From Desulfomicrobium sp. (GTDB lineage Bacteria > Desulfobacterota > Desulfovibrionia > Desulfovibrionales > Desulfomicrobiaceae): a stretch of DNA of 5,366 bases. Positions 1 through 5,366 of the stretch are shown here, in pieces; the first letter of the stretch is position 1; the number at the start of each line of letters is the position of its first letter. Below the pieces are notes generated by a model. It made no database searches. It was given only the letters and a program-made list of their open reading frames with translations, and had not been told where the DNA came from. The stretch lies in NCBI GenBank assembly GCA_003542385.1, contig DPKT01000122.1, positions 1-5,366 of the forward strand, in the 5' to 3' direction. The translations under genes and the position numbers were made by a program.

Positions 1-664
1 CGACCAGGCGGACCTTCGGCGCTCTCGGCTTCGGGCGATCTTCCGCGGGCGCGGTCTGGGCGACGGTCCCGGATTTTGCGGGCCTGAACCATGCAGCGGC
101 CCTGGACGCGAAGCCGCGGACGCCCGCGATCCAGGCCGCGGCCGTGTCCACGGCGACGCGGTACGGCATACCTATGAGCAGCCGCAGGGCGATCATGGTC
201 AGACAGACAGCCACCAGGACAAAGCCGTAGTCGCCGAAGACCCGTTGCAGCAGGGCGTAGAGCGAGCGCCCGACGAAGCCTCCGCCGGCCATGCCCGTTC
301 CGGGCAGGCCCATCCGCAGGACCGCGAAATGTATCCAGATCGGCAGCATCACGCCAAGCAGGATGCCTCCGGTCCAGCGCAGCCATGACGGCCTGAAGCG
401 GGGGAAGAAGAGCATGCCGGCGGCCAGGGCGAAAAAGACCGGCCACAGCCAGGCGGCCGCGCCGCAGAGGTCCACCAGCCCGCCGGCCACGTACGCCCCC
501 AGGGTGCCGACCAGATTGCGCGTCTTGTGCCCGGCCATGGCCTGGTGGTTGAAACTCGCGTCTTCGGGTGAGAACGAGTACAGGGCCAGCGTGGCCAGCG
601 CCAGGGAGCAGGCGAAGATCAGGGCGCAGATTTCCCGCAGGAGCTTGTTGCCATCAGTTGTCAT
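1..664 (-). CDS. ftsK: DNA translocase FtsK, N-terminal membrane domain (partial, runs off left edge)
   Basis: Only the first 221 codons are present; the motor and gamma domains lie beyond the left edge. The visible part matches the FtsK/SpoIIIE four-helix membrane domain. It has a short cytosolic start, a hydrophobic helix at about residues 8-30 followed by the family-typical YSFSPEDASFNH, a glycine-rich segment NLVGTLGAYVAGGLVDL (50-66) leading into a second helix to about 87, and further helices near 97-117 and 145-167. A charged, Pro/Ala-rich linker begins near 192. In the family this domain anchors the translocase at the division septum, while the missing C-terminal ATPase pumps DNA and activates XerCD recombination at dif. 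The start ATG (664-662) sits where family proteins begin, but its ribosome site is weak (GGA 9 nt upstream). It lies 87 nt behind efp with a terminator-like hairpin between. I infer full-length ftsK, not a fragment. Confidence 0.86.
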   Translation of the reverse strand, partial: MTTDGNKLLREICALIFACSLALATLALYSFSPEDASFNHQAMAGHKTRNLVGTLGAYVAGGLVDLCGAAAWLWPVFFALAAGMLFFPRFRPSWLRWTGGILLGVMLPIWIHFAVLRMGLPGTGMAGGGFVGRSLYALLQRVFGDYGFVLVAVCLTMIALRLLIGMPYRVAVDTAAAWIAGVRGFASRAAAWFRPAKSGTVAQTAPAEDRPKPRAPKVRLV

Positions 665-692
665 GCGAAGTGTTCCATACAGGGGGGCGTCG

Positions 693-729
693 AAAAACAA
701 AAGGCCACAGAGCGCTCTCCATGGCCTTT
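693..729 (-). terminator. Intrinsic terminator or attenuator after efp
   Basis: On the minus strand an 8-bp stem AAAGGCCA/TGGCCTTT (729-722 with 707-700) encloses an inner palindrome AGAGCGCTCT (718-709). It is followed by a T-rich tail, TTTTGTTTTT (702-693). This is the layout of a rho-independent terminator for efp. No such tail exists on the plus strand, so it acts leftward. It lies 23 nt after the efp stop and 28 nt before the ftsK start, which leaves little room for a separate ftsK promoter. Confidence 0.75.
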
Positions 730-751
730 GGTCCGTTCGTGCTCCGGGAGG

Positions 752-1309
752 TTATTCGCGGCCGAGGTATTCGCCCGTCTCCGTGTTGACCTTGATCTTG
801 GTGCCGATCTCGACGAAGAGCGGCACGTTGACCACCAGACCCGTTTCGAGCGTGGCCGGCTTGGATGCGCCGGTGACCGTGTCGCCCTTGATACCGGGGT
901 CGGTCATGGTCACTTCCAGGACCACGGAACCGGACAGCTCGATATCCAGGGGGCGTCCCTCGTACAGCATGACTTTGTAGGCCTGGGCCTCCTTGAGGAA
1001 ACCGCCCTTGTCGCCGATGATGTTGTTCGGGATGGAAATCTGCTCGTAGGTGGTCATGTCCATGAAGGCGTAGCCGTCGCCTTCGTTGTAGAGATACTGC
1101 ATTTCCCGGACTTCCAGGTCGGGCCTGGGGAACTTGATGCCGGAGCGGAAATTCTGCTCGACCACGGCTCCGGTGATCAGGTTGCGGTACTTGGTGCGCA
1201 TGAACGCCCCGCCCTTGCCCGGCTTGTAGTGGCTGCACTCCAGAATTTCGCAGGGTGCGCCGTCAATCTCTATCTTTCTGCCTTTCTTGAAATCGCTTGT
1301 CGCTAACAT
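752..1309 (-). CDS. efp: Translation elongation factor P
   Basis: The 185-residue protein has the usual EF-P length and three-domain plan: a KOW-like domain (about 1-62) and two OB-fold domains (about 63-127 and 128-185). EF-P binds ribosomes stalled on polyproline stretches, between the P and E sites, and promotes peptide bond formation. The domain I loop reads HYKPGKGGAF, placing a lysine (K32) at the tip, the position that is post-translationally modified in many bacteria. Which modification occurs here, if any, cannot be read from the window. The C-terminal signature is present, running from TGLVVNVPLFVEIGTKIKV to the NTETGEYLGR end. The ATG is supported by AAGG 5 nt upstream, with a stronger GGAGGA about 12 nt upstream. 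It lies 38 nt downstream of aroQ on the same strand, a common pairing, and is probably cotranscribed. A hairpin terminator follows. Confidence 0.97.
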   Translation of the reverse strand: MLATSDFKKGRKIEIDGAPCEILECSHYKPGKGGAFMRTKYRNLITGAVVEQNFRSGIKFPRPDLEVREMQYLYNEGDGYAFMDMTTYEQISIPNNIIGDKGGFLKEAQAYKVMLYEGRPLDIELSGSVVLEVTMTDPGIKGDTVTGASKPATLETGLVVNVPLFVEIGTKIKVNTETGEYLGRE

Positions 1310-1347
1310 GCTTGCCTTGATTCCTCCATTGATGTGTCCCTTGCCGG

Positions 1348-1803
1348 TCAGGCTTCAGGGCTGCCCAGACGCTGCCAGAGCGCCTGGACTGCGAGCGCAT
1401 AGCTCATAATGCCGAAACCGGCAATAGCCCCGATGCAGTGCCTGGCGATGAGGCTCTGGTGGCGGATGGCCGAGGCGCGGGCGTGCACGTTGCTCAGATG
1501 CACCTCCACGCAGGGGATCCTGATCCAGGCCAGACAGTCGGCCAGGGCCAGGCTGGTGTGGGTGTACGCCCCGGCATTCAGGACCAGGCCGTGGACCTTG
1601 GCCTTCCAGGCCTCTTCGAGACGATCAATGAGGGCGCCCTCGCTGTTCGACTGGAACAGCGTCAGGGCGACATGACGCGCGTTCTCCCCGAGCAGGCGTT
1701 GCACCAGTTCGGGGAGAGCGTCCATGCCTTGCGATCCGTAGACCTCGGGCTGCCTCTGCCCGAGAAAACCGAGATTGGGGCCGTTAACGACGAGGATGTC
1801 CAT
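1348..1803 (-). CDS. aroQ: Type II 3-dehydroquinate dehydratase
   Basis: This 151-residue cytosolic enzyme catalyses dehydration of 3-dehydroquinate to 3-dehydroshikimate, the third step of the shikimate pathway. The length fits the type II family, which forms dodecamers. Visible motifs are NGPNLGFLGQRQPEVYG (7-23) with Arg17 and the catalytic Tyr22 on the flexible lid, FQSNSEG (50-56), NAGAYTHTS (76-84) with Asn76 and His82, and EVHLSNVHAR (100-109) with the catalytic His102. After that the usual REEFRHHS-like segment reads RASAIRHQS. This is one residue longer and lacks the acidic residue, a mild departure from the family; Arg114 probably replaces the substrate-binding arginine. The ATG lies 2 nt after the lipoprotein stop with only a distant GGA as ribosome site, so translational coupling is likely. 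efp follows 38 nt later. Confidence 0.95.
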   Translation of the reverse strand: MDILVVNGPNLGFLGQRQPEVYGSQGMDALPELVQRLLGENARHVALTLFQSNSEGALIDRLEEAWKAKVHGLVLNAGAYTHTSLALADCLAWIRIPCVEVHLSNVHARASAIRHQSLIARHCIGAIAGFGIMSYALAVQALWQRLGSPEA

Positions 1804-1805
1804 GC

Positions 1806-2618
1806 CTATTTCGTTTCCGAAGGCTCCTGCACCTTGTCGGAGCTCGGCGGCAGGACGACCACGGTCTCGGGCTCACCCTCGGCCAGGGTCGAGCCGGGCT
1901 CCAGCGCCGCCACATCGACGTTCATGAGGAAGATGCGGTCGCCGGACTCGATTTCGCGGTTGCTGACGAGAATTTCAAGGGTGCACAGGGTGCCGGTCGC
2001 GCCGCCCTGCTCCTTGGGCAGAGCCACGGTACCCTGCTTGACCTGCTTGATCTCGGCCATGCCGATGACGCGCAGGAAGCTCTTCCCAAGTTCCTTGGCC
2101 TCCTCGGCGATGACGACATGGCCGGGCATGGTGTCGGGCACGGCCTGATAGAGCATGGCGTAGGCGACGTCGCTTGAACCGGCGATGAAGCGGTCTTCCT
2201 CAAGGGTCAGGATCTGGCCGCCCAGCGCGAGGTCGCCGGAGAACTTGGCGGAAACCATGAACGACTGGATGATGTCGCCGGTTTCAGGGTCGGTCTCGGT
2301 TGTCAGCACGCCGCTCTCGGTGTACTCTCCGAAGCCGCCTCCCAGAGACGGCACGCCGGCCACGGGGATGATGATCAGGTCCTTGTTCAGGATCTTGTTG
2401 CAGACCTTGATCAGGCCGGCGGTCCTGGCCTCTTTCCAGATGCCCTCTTCGACATCGGTGAACCTGAGCAGATCGGCCTTGCTGAGCCGCAGTTCGACGC
2501 TGGCCTGTTCCTCGACCACAGTGGAATCGATGTCACTGGGGGTGGAAACCAGCTGCACTTCCTTGGCACACGCAGAGAGCAGGAAGACGGCGCTCAAGAG
2601 CACGAGCAACGCACGCAT
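1806..2618 (-). CDS. Uncharacterised lipoprotein
   Basis: I do not recognise a named family for this 270-residue protein. It begins with a clear lipoprotein signal: MRA, a hydrophobic stretch, and the lipobox LSAC with lipidated Cys17. Ala, not Asp, follows the Cys, which suggests the outer membrane by the E. coli rule. The mature part is soluble. It has a Gly-rich segment near 91-98, an ILTLEEDRFIAGSSDVAYA segment (136-154) and a REIESGDRIFLM segment (221-232). That spacing recalls the region that follows LysM domains in some secreted proteins, but no LysM repeat is present, so this is a weak inference. The C-terminus (about 240-270) is acidic and Pro-rich and probably disordered. The gene is first of the leftward cluster, with a good GGAGG 6 nt before the ATG, and aroQ follows after 2 nt. 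Nothing in the sequence ties its job to the shikimate pathway. Confidence 0.88.
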   Translation of the reverse strand: MRALLVLLSAVFLLSACAKEVQLVSTPSDIDSTVVEEQASVELRLSKADLLRFTDVEEGIWKEARTAGLIKVCNKILNKDLIIIPVAGVPSLGGGFGEYTESGVLTTETDPETGDIIQSFMVSAKFSGDLALGGQILTLEEDRFIAGSSDVAYAMLYQAVPDTMPGHVVIAEEAKELGKSFLRVIGMAEIKQVKQGTVALPKEQGGATGTLCTLEILVSNREIESGDRIFLMNVDVAALEPGSTLAEGEPETVVVLPPSSDKVQEPSETK

Positions 2619-2624
2619 AGTAAG

Positions 2625-2629
2625 CCTCC
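2625..2629 (-). promoter_or_regulatory. Ribosome binding site of the lipoprotein gene
   Basis: GGAGG on the minus strand, 6 nt before the ATG at 2618. It is the clearest Shine-Dalgarno site in the window and fixes the start that yields the lipoprotein signal peptide. Confidence 0.8.
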
Positions 2630-2638
2630 AATTAAATA

Positions 2639-2667
2639 TTGATCACCAAGACAATTCTTTCTATCAC
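2639..2667 (+). promoter_or_regulatory. Possible sigma-70 promoter for ysxC
   Basis: TTGATC (2639-2644) and TATCAC (2662-2667) are separated by exactly 17 nt. Each matches 4 of 6 consensus bases. A start near 2674 would leave a leader of about 49 nt before ysxC. The divergent region is AT-richer than its surroundings, as expected for promoters. I found no equally good pair for the leftward lipoprotein gene: a TTGACG on the minus strand (2692-2687) lacks a well-spaced -10 box. Confidence 0.35.
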
Positions 2668-2722
2668 TGCCTGATCAAAACGCATTTCGTCAAGAACCCT
2701 CTTCCCCGGAAATGGTAGTTTC

Positions 2723-3313
2723 ATGCCCAGTACCGTAATTTTGGAAAAGACAGTCTACACCATCGATCAACTTGGCGAGATGCCGCTTCCGCAACTCGCC
2801 CTTGCCGGTCGCTCCAATGTCGGCAAATCTTCCCTCCTGAACAAGCTGACCGGAAGGAAAAATCTGGCCAAGACCAGTTCCACACCGGGCAAGACGCGCA
2901 GCCTGAATTTCTTCAGGGTCGAACCCGAGAACTTCTACCTCGTCGACCTCCCCGGCTACGGGTACGCCCGCTGCTCCAAGACAGAGCGCGACAAATGGGC
3001 GGCCCTCATCACCAGATACCTGCAGAACAACTCGCGCCTCTTCGGCGTCGTCGCGTTGCTGGACTCCCGTCTTCCCCCGCAGGCTCTGGACATCGACCTG
3101 ATCAACTACATCAAATCCCTCGGCATCGAGGTCTTCCCCGTGCTGACCAAGGCCGACAAATGCAAACAGCCAGTCCGAAAATCTACCCAGGCGGCATGGC
3201 AACGTCTCTTGGGAACGCAAAACCCGCCCATGCTGATTTCGAGCCATTCCGGCATGAACATCGACAAGCTCTGGCAATTTTTTCTGGACCGATTCGCTGC
3301 AGTGAACCCCTGA
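2723..3313 (+). CDS. ysxC: Ribosome biogenesis GTP-binding protein YsxC/EngB
   Basis: This 196-residue protein has the normal length of the small EngB/YihA/YsxC GTPases, which assist assembly of the large ribosomal subunit. All nucleotide-binding motifs are visible in order: G1 GRSNVGKSS (29-37), the switch I region with KTSSTPGKTRSLNFF (50-64), G3 DLPGYGYA (75-82), G4 TKAD (142-145) and G5 SSHSG (173-177). The insert ETERDKW-like stretch typical of the family appears here as KTERDKW (86-92). The ATG at 2723 gives the expected short N-terminus before G1. The ribosome site is weak, with GGA about 12 nt upstream. The gene is transcribed away from the lipoprotein-aroQ-efp cluster and stands alone, since 376 non-coding bases separate it from the next gene. 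GC content is visibly lower than in the antiporter gene downstream. Confidence 0.96.
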   Translation: MPSTVILEKTVYTIDQLGEMPLPQLALAGRSNVGKSSLLNKLTGRKNLAKTSSTPGKTRSLNFFRVEPENFYLVDLPGYGYARCSKTERDKWAALITRYLQNNSRLFGVVALLDSRLPPQALDIDLINYIKSLGIEVFPVLTKADKCKQPVRKSTQAAWQRLLGTQNPPMLISSHSGMNIDKLWQFFLDRFAAVNP

Positions 3314-3410
3314 GAACAGGAATCCATGCGCAGGACAATACAAAATTATCTTGATATTGAACAGTTTTTTATCCCACAAACGTAAAAAAATATGTCCTTT
3401 GACCACCCTG

Positions 3411-3422
3411 GCGTGCGCACGC
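3411..3422. repeat. Perfect 12-bp palindrome
   Basis: GCGTGCGCACGC is its own reverse complement and stands out in AT-rich surroundings upstream of the antiporter gene. It could be an operator for a dimeric regulator or a short cruciform. Flanking bases do not extend the symmetry. The function is unknown. Confidence 0.45.
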
Positions 3423-3510
3423 AAACTTGGACAGCGCAAGACCTGCATTTCATTTTCCTCGACAGGTTGACGCAATCCTTTTCGATAATTTTGAGTTTTT
3501 TAATCGGAAC

Positions 3511-3622
3511 GGACCGCGTTGGTCTCGGAAGACACATCATATCTTAACGGCATCGTGGTGTGTGGAACGCATCGGAGAGGCACTGCAGCAATTATCTAAC
3601 TCTACATGCGACCAAGCGGTCC
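3511..3622 (+). promoter_or_regulatory. Predicted structured RNA leader (three-way junction) upstream of the antiporter gene
   Basis: GGACCGCGTTGGTC (3511-3524) pairs with GACCAAGCGGTCC (3610-3622) over 13 bp, with only G3518 bulged. Two hairpins can form inside. The first pairs ACACATCAT (3532-3540) with GTGGTGTGT (3555-3563), including two G-U pairs. The second pairs CGCAT (3568-3572) with ATGCG (3606-3610) and AGAG (3576-3579) with CTCT (3600-3603); its outermost pair competes for G3610 with the closing stem. The junction strands are TCGGAAG (3525-3531) and GGAA (3564-3567). This closed multi-branch form resembles riboswitch and other cis-regulatory aptamers, but I match it to no known class. 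The strand is chosen because the antiporter lies just downstream; the fold is nearly as good on the minus strand. It was folded by hand, with no energy or covariation test. Confidence 0.45.
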
Positions 3623-3626
3623 AACA

Positions 3627-3653
3627 GGCGAAGGCCTATGAAACGCCTTCGCC
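3627..3653 (+). promoter_or_regulatory. Perfect 9-bp hairpin before the antiporter start
   Basis: GGCGAAGGC (3627-3635) and GCCTTCGCC (3645-3653) pair without mismatch around a 9-nt loop. No T-run follows on either strand, so it is not a standard intrinsic terminator. It begins 4 nt after the closing stem of the predicted leader and ends 36 nt before the antiporter ATG. It could be the regulatory end of that leader, an mRNA-stabilising stem, or a processing site. Confidence 0.6.
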
Positions 3654-3657
3654 ATCA

Positions 3658-3693
3658 ATGCGCATCACGAATCACGCGGCAGATTTGGCATGA
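3658..3693 (+). CDS. Possible 11-residue leader peptide overlapping the antiporter start
   Basis: An ATG at 3658 opens an 11-codon frame (MRITNHAADLA). Its TGA stop (3691-3693) overlaps the antiporter ATG (3690-3692) as ATGA, the usual arrangement for translational coupling. It could explain how the antiporter, which lacks a recognisable ribosome site, is translated. Against it, the mini-ORF has no clear ribosome site of its own, since it starts 4 nt after a stable hairpin. Chance is a real alternative for so short a frame. Confidence 0.2.
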   Translation: MRITNHAADLA

Positions 3694-5366
3694 TCGTAAC
3701 ACTCCTCGTCCTGATCCCGCTTCTGGGATCCATGCTGCCCCCTCTGGCCATGCGCTGGGGACGCAACGCCTGCGCCTGGGCGGCGGTGACAGTGACCGTC
3801 GGCACCCTTCTGCTGGCCATGACGCCCCTCATGCAGGCCTTCGGCGGAACGCCCGCTTTCGTGCACCTGCCCTGGCTGGAGGGGGCCGGCCTTGACCTGG
3901 CCATGCGCATGGACGGACTGGCCGCCCTGTTCGTGCTCCTGATCCTGGGCATCGGGCTTTTGGTCGTCATCTACGCACGCTACTACCTCTCCGCCAGGGA
4001 TTCCATGGGCCGCCTCTACGCGCTGCTGCTCGTGTTCATGAGCGCCATGCTCGGGGTGGTCCTGTCCGACAACCTGATCCTGATGCTCGTCTTCTGGGAG
4101 ATGACGTCCCTGTCCTCGTTTCTGCTCATCGGCTACTGGCAGCACCGGGCCGACGCCAGACAGGGGGCGCGCATGGCCCTTATCGTCACCGGCACGGGCG
4201 GGCTGTGCCTGCTGGCCGGGTTCCTGCTCCTGGGCGAGATGGCCGGGACGTACCGCGTCTCGCAGATCCAGCTCCAGGGCGACCTGATCCGCGGCCATCC
4301 GCTCTATGTTCCGGCCCTGCTGCTCATCCTGGTCGGCGCGTTCACCAAGTCGGCGCAGTTCCCCTTCCACTTCTGGCTGCCCAGGGTCATGGCCGCGCCC
4401 ACGCCCATCAGCGCCTACCTGCACTCGGCGACCATGGTCAAAGCGGGGGTCTTCCTGCTGGCCCGGCTCTACCCGGCCCTGTCCGGCACGGACCTCTGGT
4501 TCTTCGCCGTGGGCGGCGTCGGCCTGGCCACCCTGCTCATGGGCGCCTATACGGCCATCTTTCAGCATGACCTGAAGGGCCTGCTGGCCTACTCGACCAT
4601 CAGCCACCTGGGCCTCATCGTGCTCCTTTTCGGACTGGACACGCCCCTGGCCGCCGTGGCCGGCGTTTTCCACATCATCAACCACGCCACCTTCAAGGCC
4701 TCGCTGTTCATGGCCGCGGGCATCATCGACCACGAGACCGGGACCAGGGACATGCGCAGCCTGAACGGCCTGTGGAAATACATGCCGCACACCGCCGCCC
4801 TGGCCATGATCGCCTCGGCGGCCATGGCCGGGGTGCCGCTTCTGAACGGCTTTCTGTCCAAGGAGATGTTCTTCGCCGAAACCCTGCACGTGGGACTGCT
4901 CGGCCCCGTGTGGTGGGTTCTGCCGGGGGCCGCCACCCTGGCCGGGATTTTCGCCGTGGCCTATTCGGCCCGTTTCATCCACGACGTGTTCTTCAACGGC
5001 CCGCCCCGGGACCTGCCCAAATACCCGCCCCACGAACCGCCGCGCTTCATGAAGGTGCCCGTGGAGATCCTGGCCGGGCTGTGCGTGCTGGTGGGCGTCC
5101 TGCCGGGCCTGACCGTGGGGCCGATCCTGCACCTGGCCGCCATCGACGTGGCCGGGGAAACCCTGCCCGCCTACAGCCTAGCCGTGTGGCACGGGTTCAA
5201 CGCCCCGCTGTTCATGAGCATCCTGGCCCTGGGCGGCGGATTGGGCCTTTACGCCGCGAGGCGCAGGATATTCGCCCTGCACGAGGGCCTGCCCTTCTCG
5301 GCCGACGCGGCCGCCGCGTACCATGCCCTGGAACGCGGCCTGGTCCGGGCCGCGCAGGCCTTCTCC
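3690..5366 (+). CDS. mrpA: Mrp-type monovalent cation/H+ antiporter subunit A (partial, runs off right edge)
   Basis: The frame stays open from ATG 3690 to the window end: 559 residues, all strongly hydrophobic, of a subunit that is usually some 750-950 long. Mrp complexes exchange cytoplasmic Na+ (or other monovalent cations) for protons across the inner membrane; subunit A is related to NuoL of complex I. Proton_antiporter features appear in order: FWEMTSLSSFLLIG with the TM5 glutamate Glu137, GAFTKSAQFPFHFWLP with Lys220, APTPISAYLHSATMVKAG (236-253) with His246 and Lys251, HDLKGLLAYSTISHLG with Lys296, FHIINHATFKASLFMAAG (327-344), and GFLSKEMF with Lys391. The segment near 218-253 is the MrpA version, more so than NuoL or hydrogenase subunits. 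No in-frame alternative start exists back to the TGA at 3639, so ATG 3690 is well supported despite no visible ribosome site. The other mrp genes would lie beyond the edge. Confidence 0.87.
   Translation, partial: MIVTLLVLIPLLGSMLPPLAMRWGRNACAWAAVTVTVGTLLLAMTPLMQAFGGTPAFVHLPWLEGAGLDLAMRMDGLAALFVLLILGIGLLVVIYARYYLSARDSMGRLYALLLVFMSAMLGVVLSDNLILMLVFWEMTSLSSFLLIGYWQHRADARQGARMALIVTGTGGLCLLAGFLLLGEMAGTYRVSQIQLQGDLIRGHPLYVPALLLILVGAFTKSAQFPFHFWLPRVMAAPTPISAYLHSATMVKAGVFLLARLYPALSGTDLWFFAVGGVGLATLLMGAYTAIFQHDLKGLLAYSTISHLGLIVLLFGLDTPLAAVAGVFHIINHATFKASLFMAAGIIDHETGTRDMRSLNGLWKYMPHTAALAMIASAAMAGVPLLNGFLSKEMFFAETLHVGLLGPVWWVLPGAATLAGIFAVAYSARFIHDVFFNGPPRDLPKYPPHEPPRFMKVPVEILAGLCVLVGVLPGLTVGPILHLAAIDVAGETLPAYSLAVWHGFNAPLFMSILALGGGLGLYAARRRIFALHEGLPFSADAAAAYHALERGLVRAAQAFS

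Larger units (their letters stand above)
3314..3689. other. Long non-coding region between ysxC and the antiporter gene
   Basis: No convincing protein gene lies in these 376 bases. The left part is strikingly AT-rich (15 G/C in 60 at 3341-3400), against about 70% GC in the antiporter gene. After ysxC, a weak CAATA/TATTG stem (3336-3340 with 3355-3359) precedes six T (3365-3370), at best a poor terminator. A perfect 12-bp palindrome GCGTGCGCACGC lies at 3411-3422. A TTGACG at 3467-3472 is followed by AT-rich sequence with GATAAT, but the spacing is only 11-12 nt, so no promoter can be assigned firmly. The right part (3511-3653) folds into nested stems listed separately. The region probably holds the end of the ysxC transcript, the antiporter promoter and a structured leader. 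Confidence 0.7.

Noticed and set aside
661..678. A 5-codon minus-strand mini-ORF ending on the ftsK start as ATGA
   Set aside because: It is too short to distinguish from chance and has no ribosome site; it does resemble the arrangement before the antiporter gene.
654..1238. Overlapping minus-strand frame of 194 codons across efp and the start of ftsK
   Set aside because: It shares its strand with efp in another register and encodes an Arg/Gly/His-rich sequence without family motifs; efp explains the region.
3409..3423. A sigma-54-like promoter (TGGC...GCA)
   Set aside because: The GG-to-GC spacing is 9 nt instead of the required 10, and the matching bases come largely from the palindrome.
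3427..3693. An 88-codon plus-strand frame across the leader, starting at TTG
   Set aside because: It has no ribosome site, an unusual start and no recognisable motif, and the DNA is better explained by RNA stems. Only its last 11 codons are kept, as a possible leader peptide.
3672..5132. A 486-codon open frame on the minus strand opposite the antiporter gene
   Set aside because: Its product is a low-complexity Gly/Gln/His/Glu/Arg mix, as expected from the antisense of a GC-rich membrane protein gene. The plus-strand frame encodes clear MrpA motifs.
1..5366. CRISPR arrays, insertion sequences, phage genes, tRNA or rRNA genes, or a defence system
   Set aside because: Both strands were read. 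No spaced direct repeats, transposase, integrase or tRNA cloverleaf was seen; all sizeable genes are housekeeping or ion-transport genes.

Overview
The window looks like ordinary chromosome from a GC-rich Gram-negative bacterium. A sulfate-reducing deltaproteobacterium of the Desulfovibrionales type is my best guess. That rests on the style of the protein sequences, the GC-rich codon use and the gene order lipoprotein-aroQ-efp-ftsK. It is an inference, not a match to a known genome.

Layout: the left half is a leftward (minus-strand) cluster. Read in the direction of transcription it holds an uncharacterised lipoprotein (2618-1806), type II 3-dehydroquinate dehydratase aroQ (1803-1348), elongation factor P efp (1309-752), a hairpin terminator or attenuator (729-693), and the N-terminal membrane domain of FtsK (664 to the window edge). 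The lipoprotein and aroQ are 2 nt apart and efp follows 38 nt later, so these three look like one operon. FtsK may be reached by read-through of the terminator. A 104-bp divergent region separates the lipoprotein from the rightward ysxC/engB GTPase gene (2723-3313). After a 376-bp non-coding stretch (3314-3689), the first 559 codons of a rightward Mrp-type cation/H+ antiporter subunit A gene run off the right edge.

The cluster is mostly housekeeping: shikimate pathway (AroQ), translation (EF-P), large ribosomal subunit assembly (YsxC), chromosome segregation (FtsK) and ion homeostasis (MrpA).

The part that known genes do not explain is 3314-3689. Its left part is very AT-rich (15 G/C in 60 bases at 3341-3400). 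Its right part can fold by hand into a compact RNA: a 13-bp closing stem with one bulged G (3511-3524 with 3610-3622) enclosing two further hairpins. A perfect 9-bp hairpin (3627-3653) follows, then an 11-codon mini-ORF whose stop overlaps the antiporter start as ATGA. This looks like a structured 5' leader, possibly a cis-regulatory RNA controlling the antiporter. It is the best candidate here for something undescribed, but it rests on one sequence with no covariation evidence.
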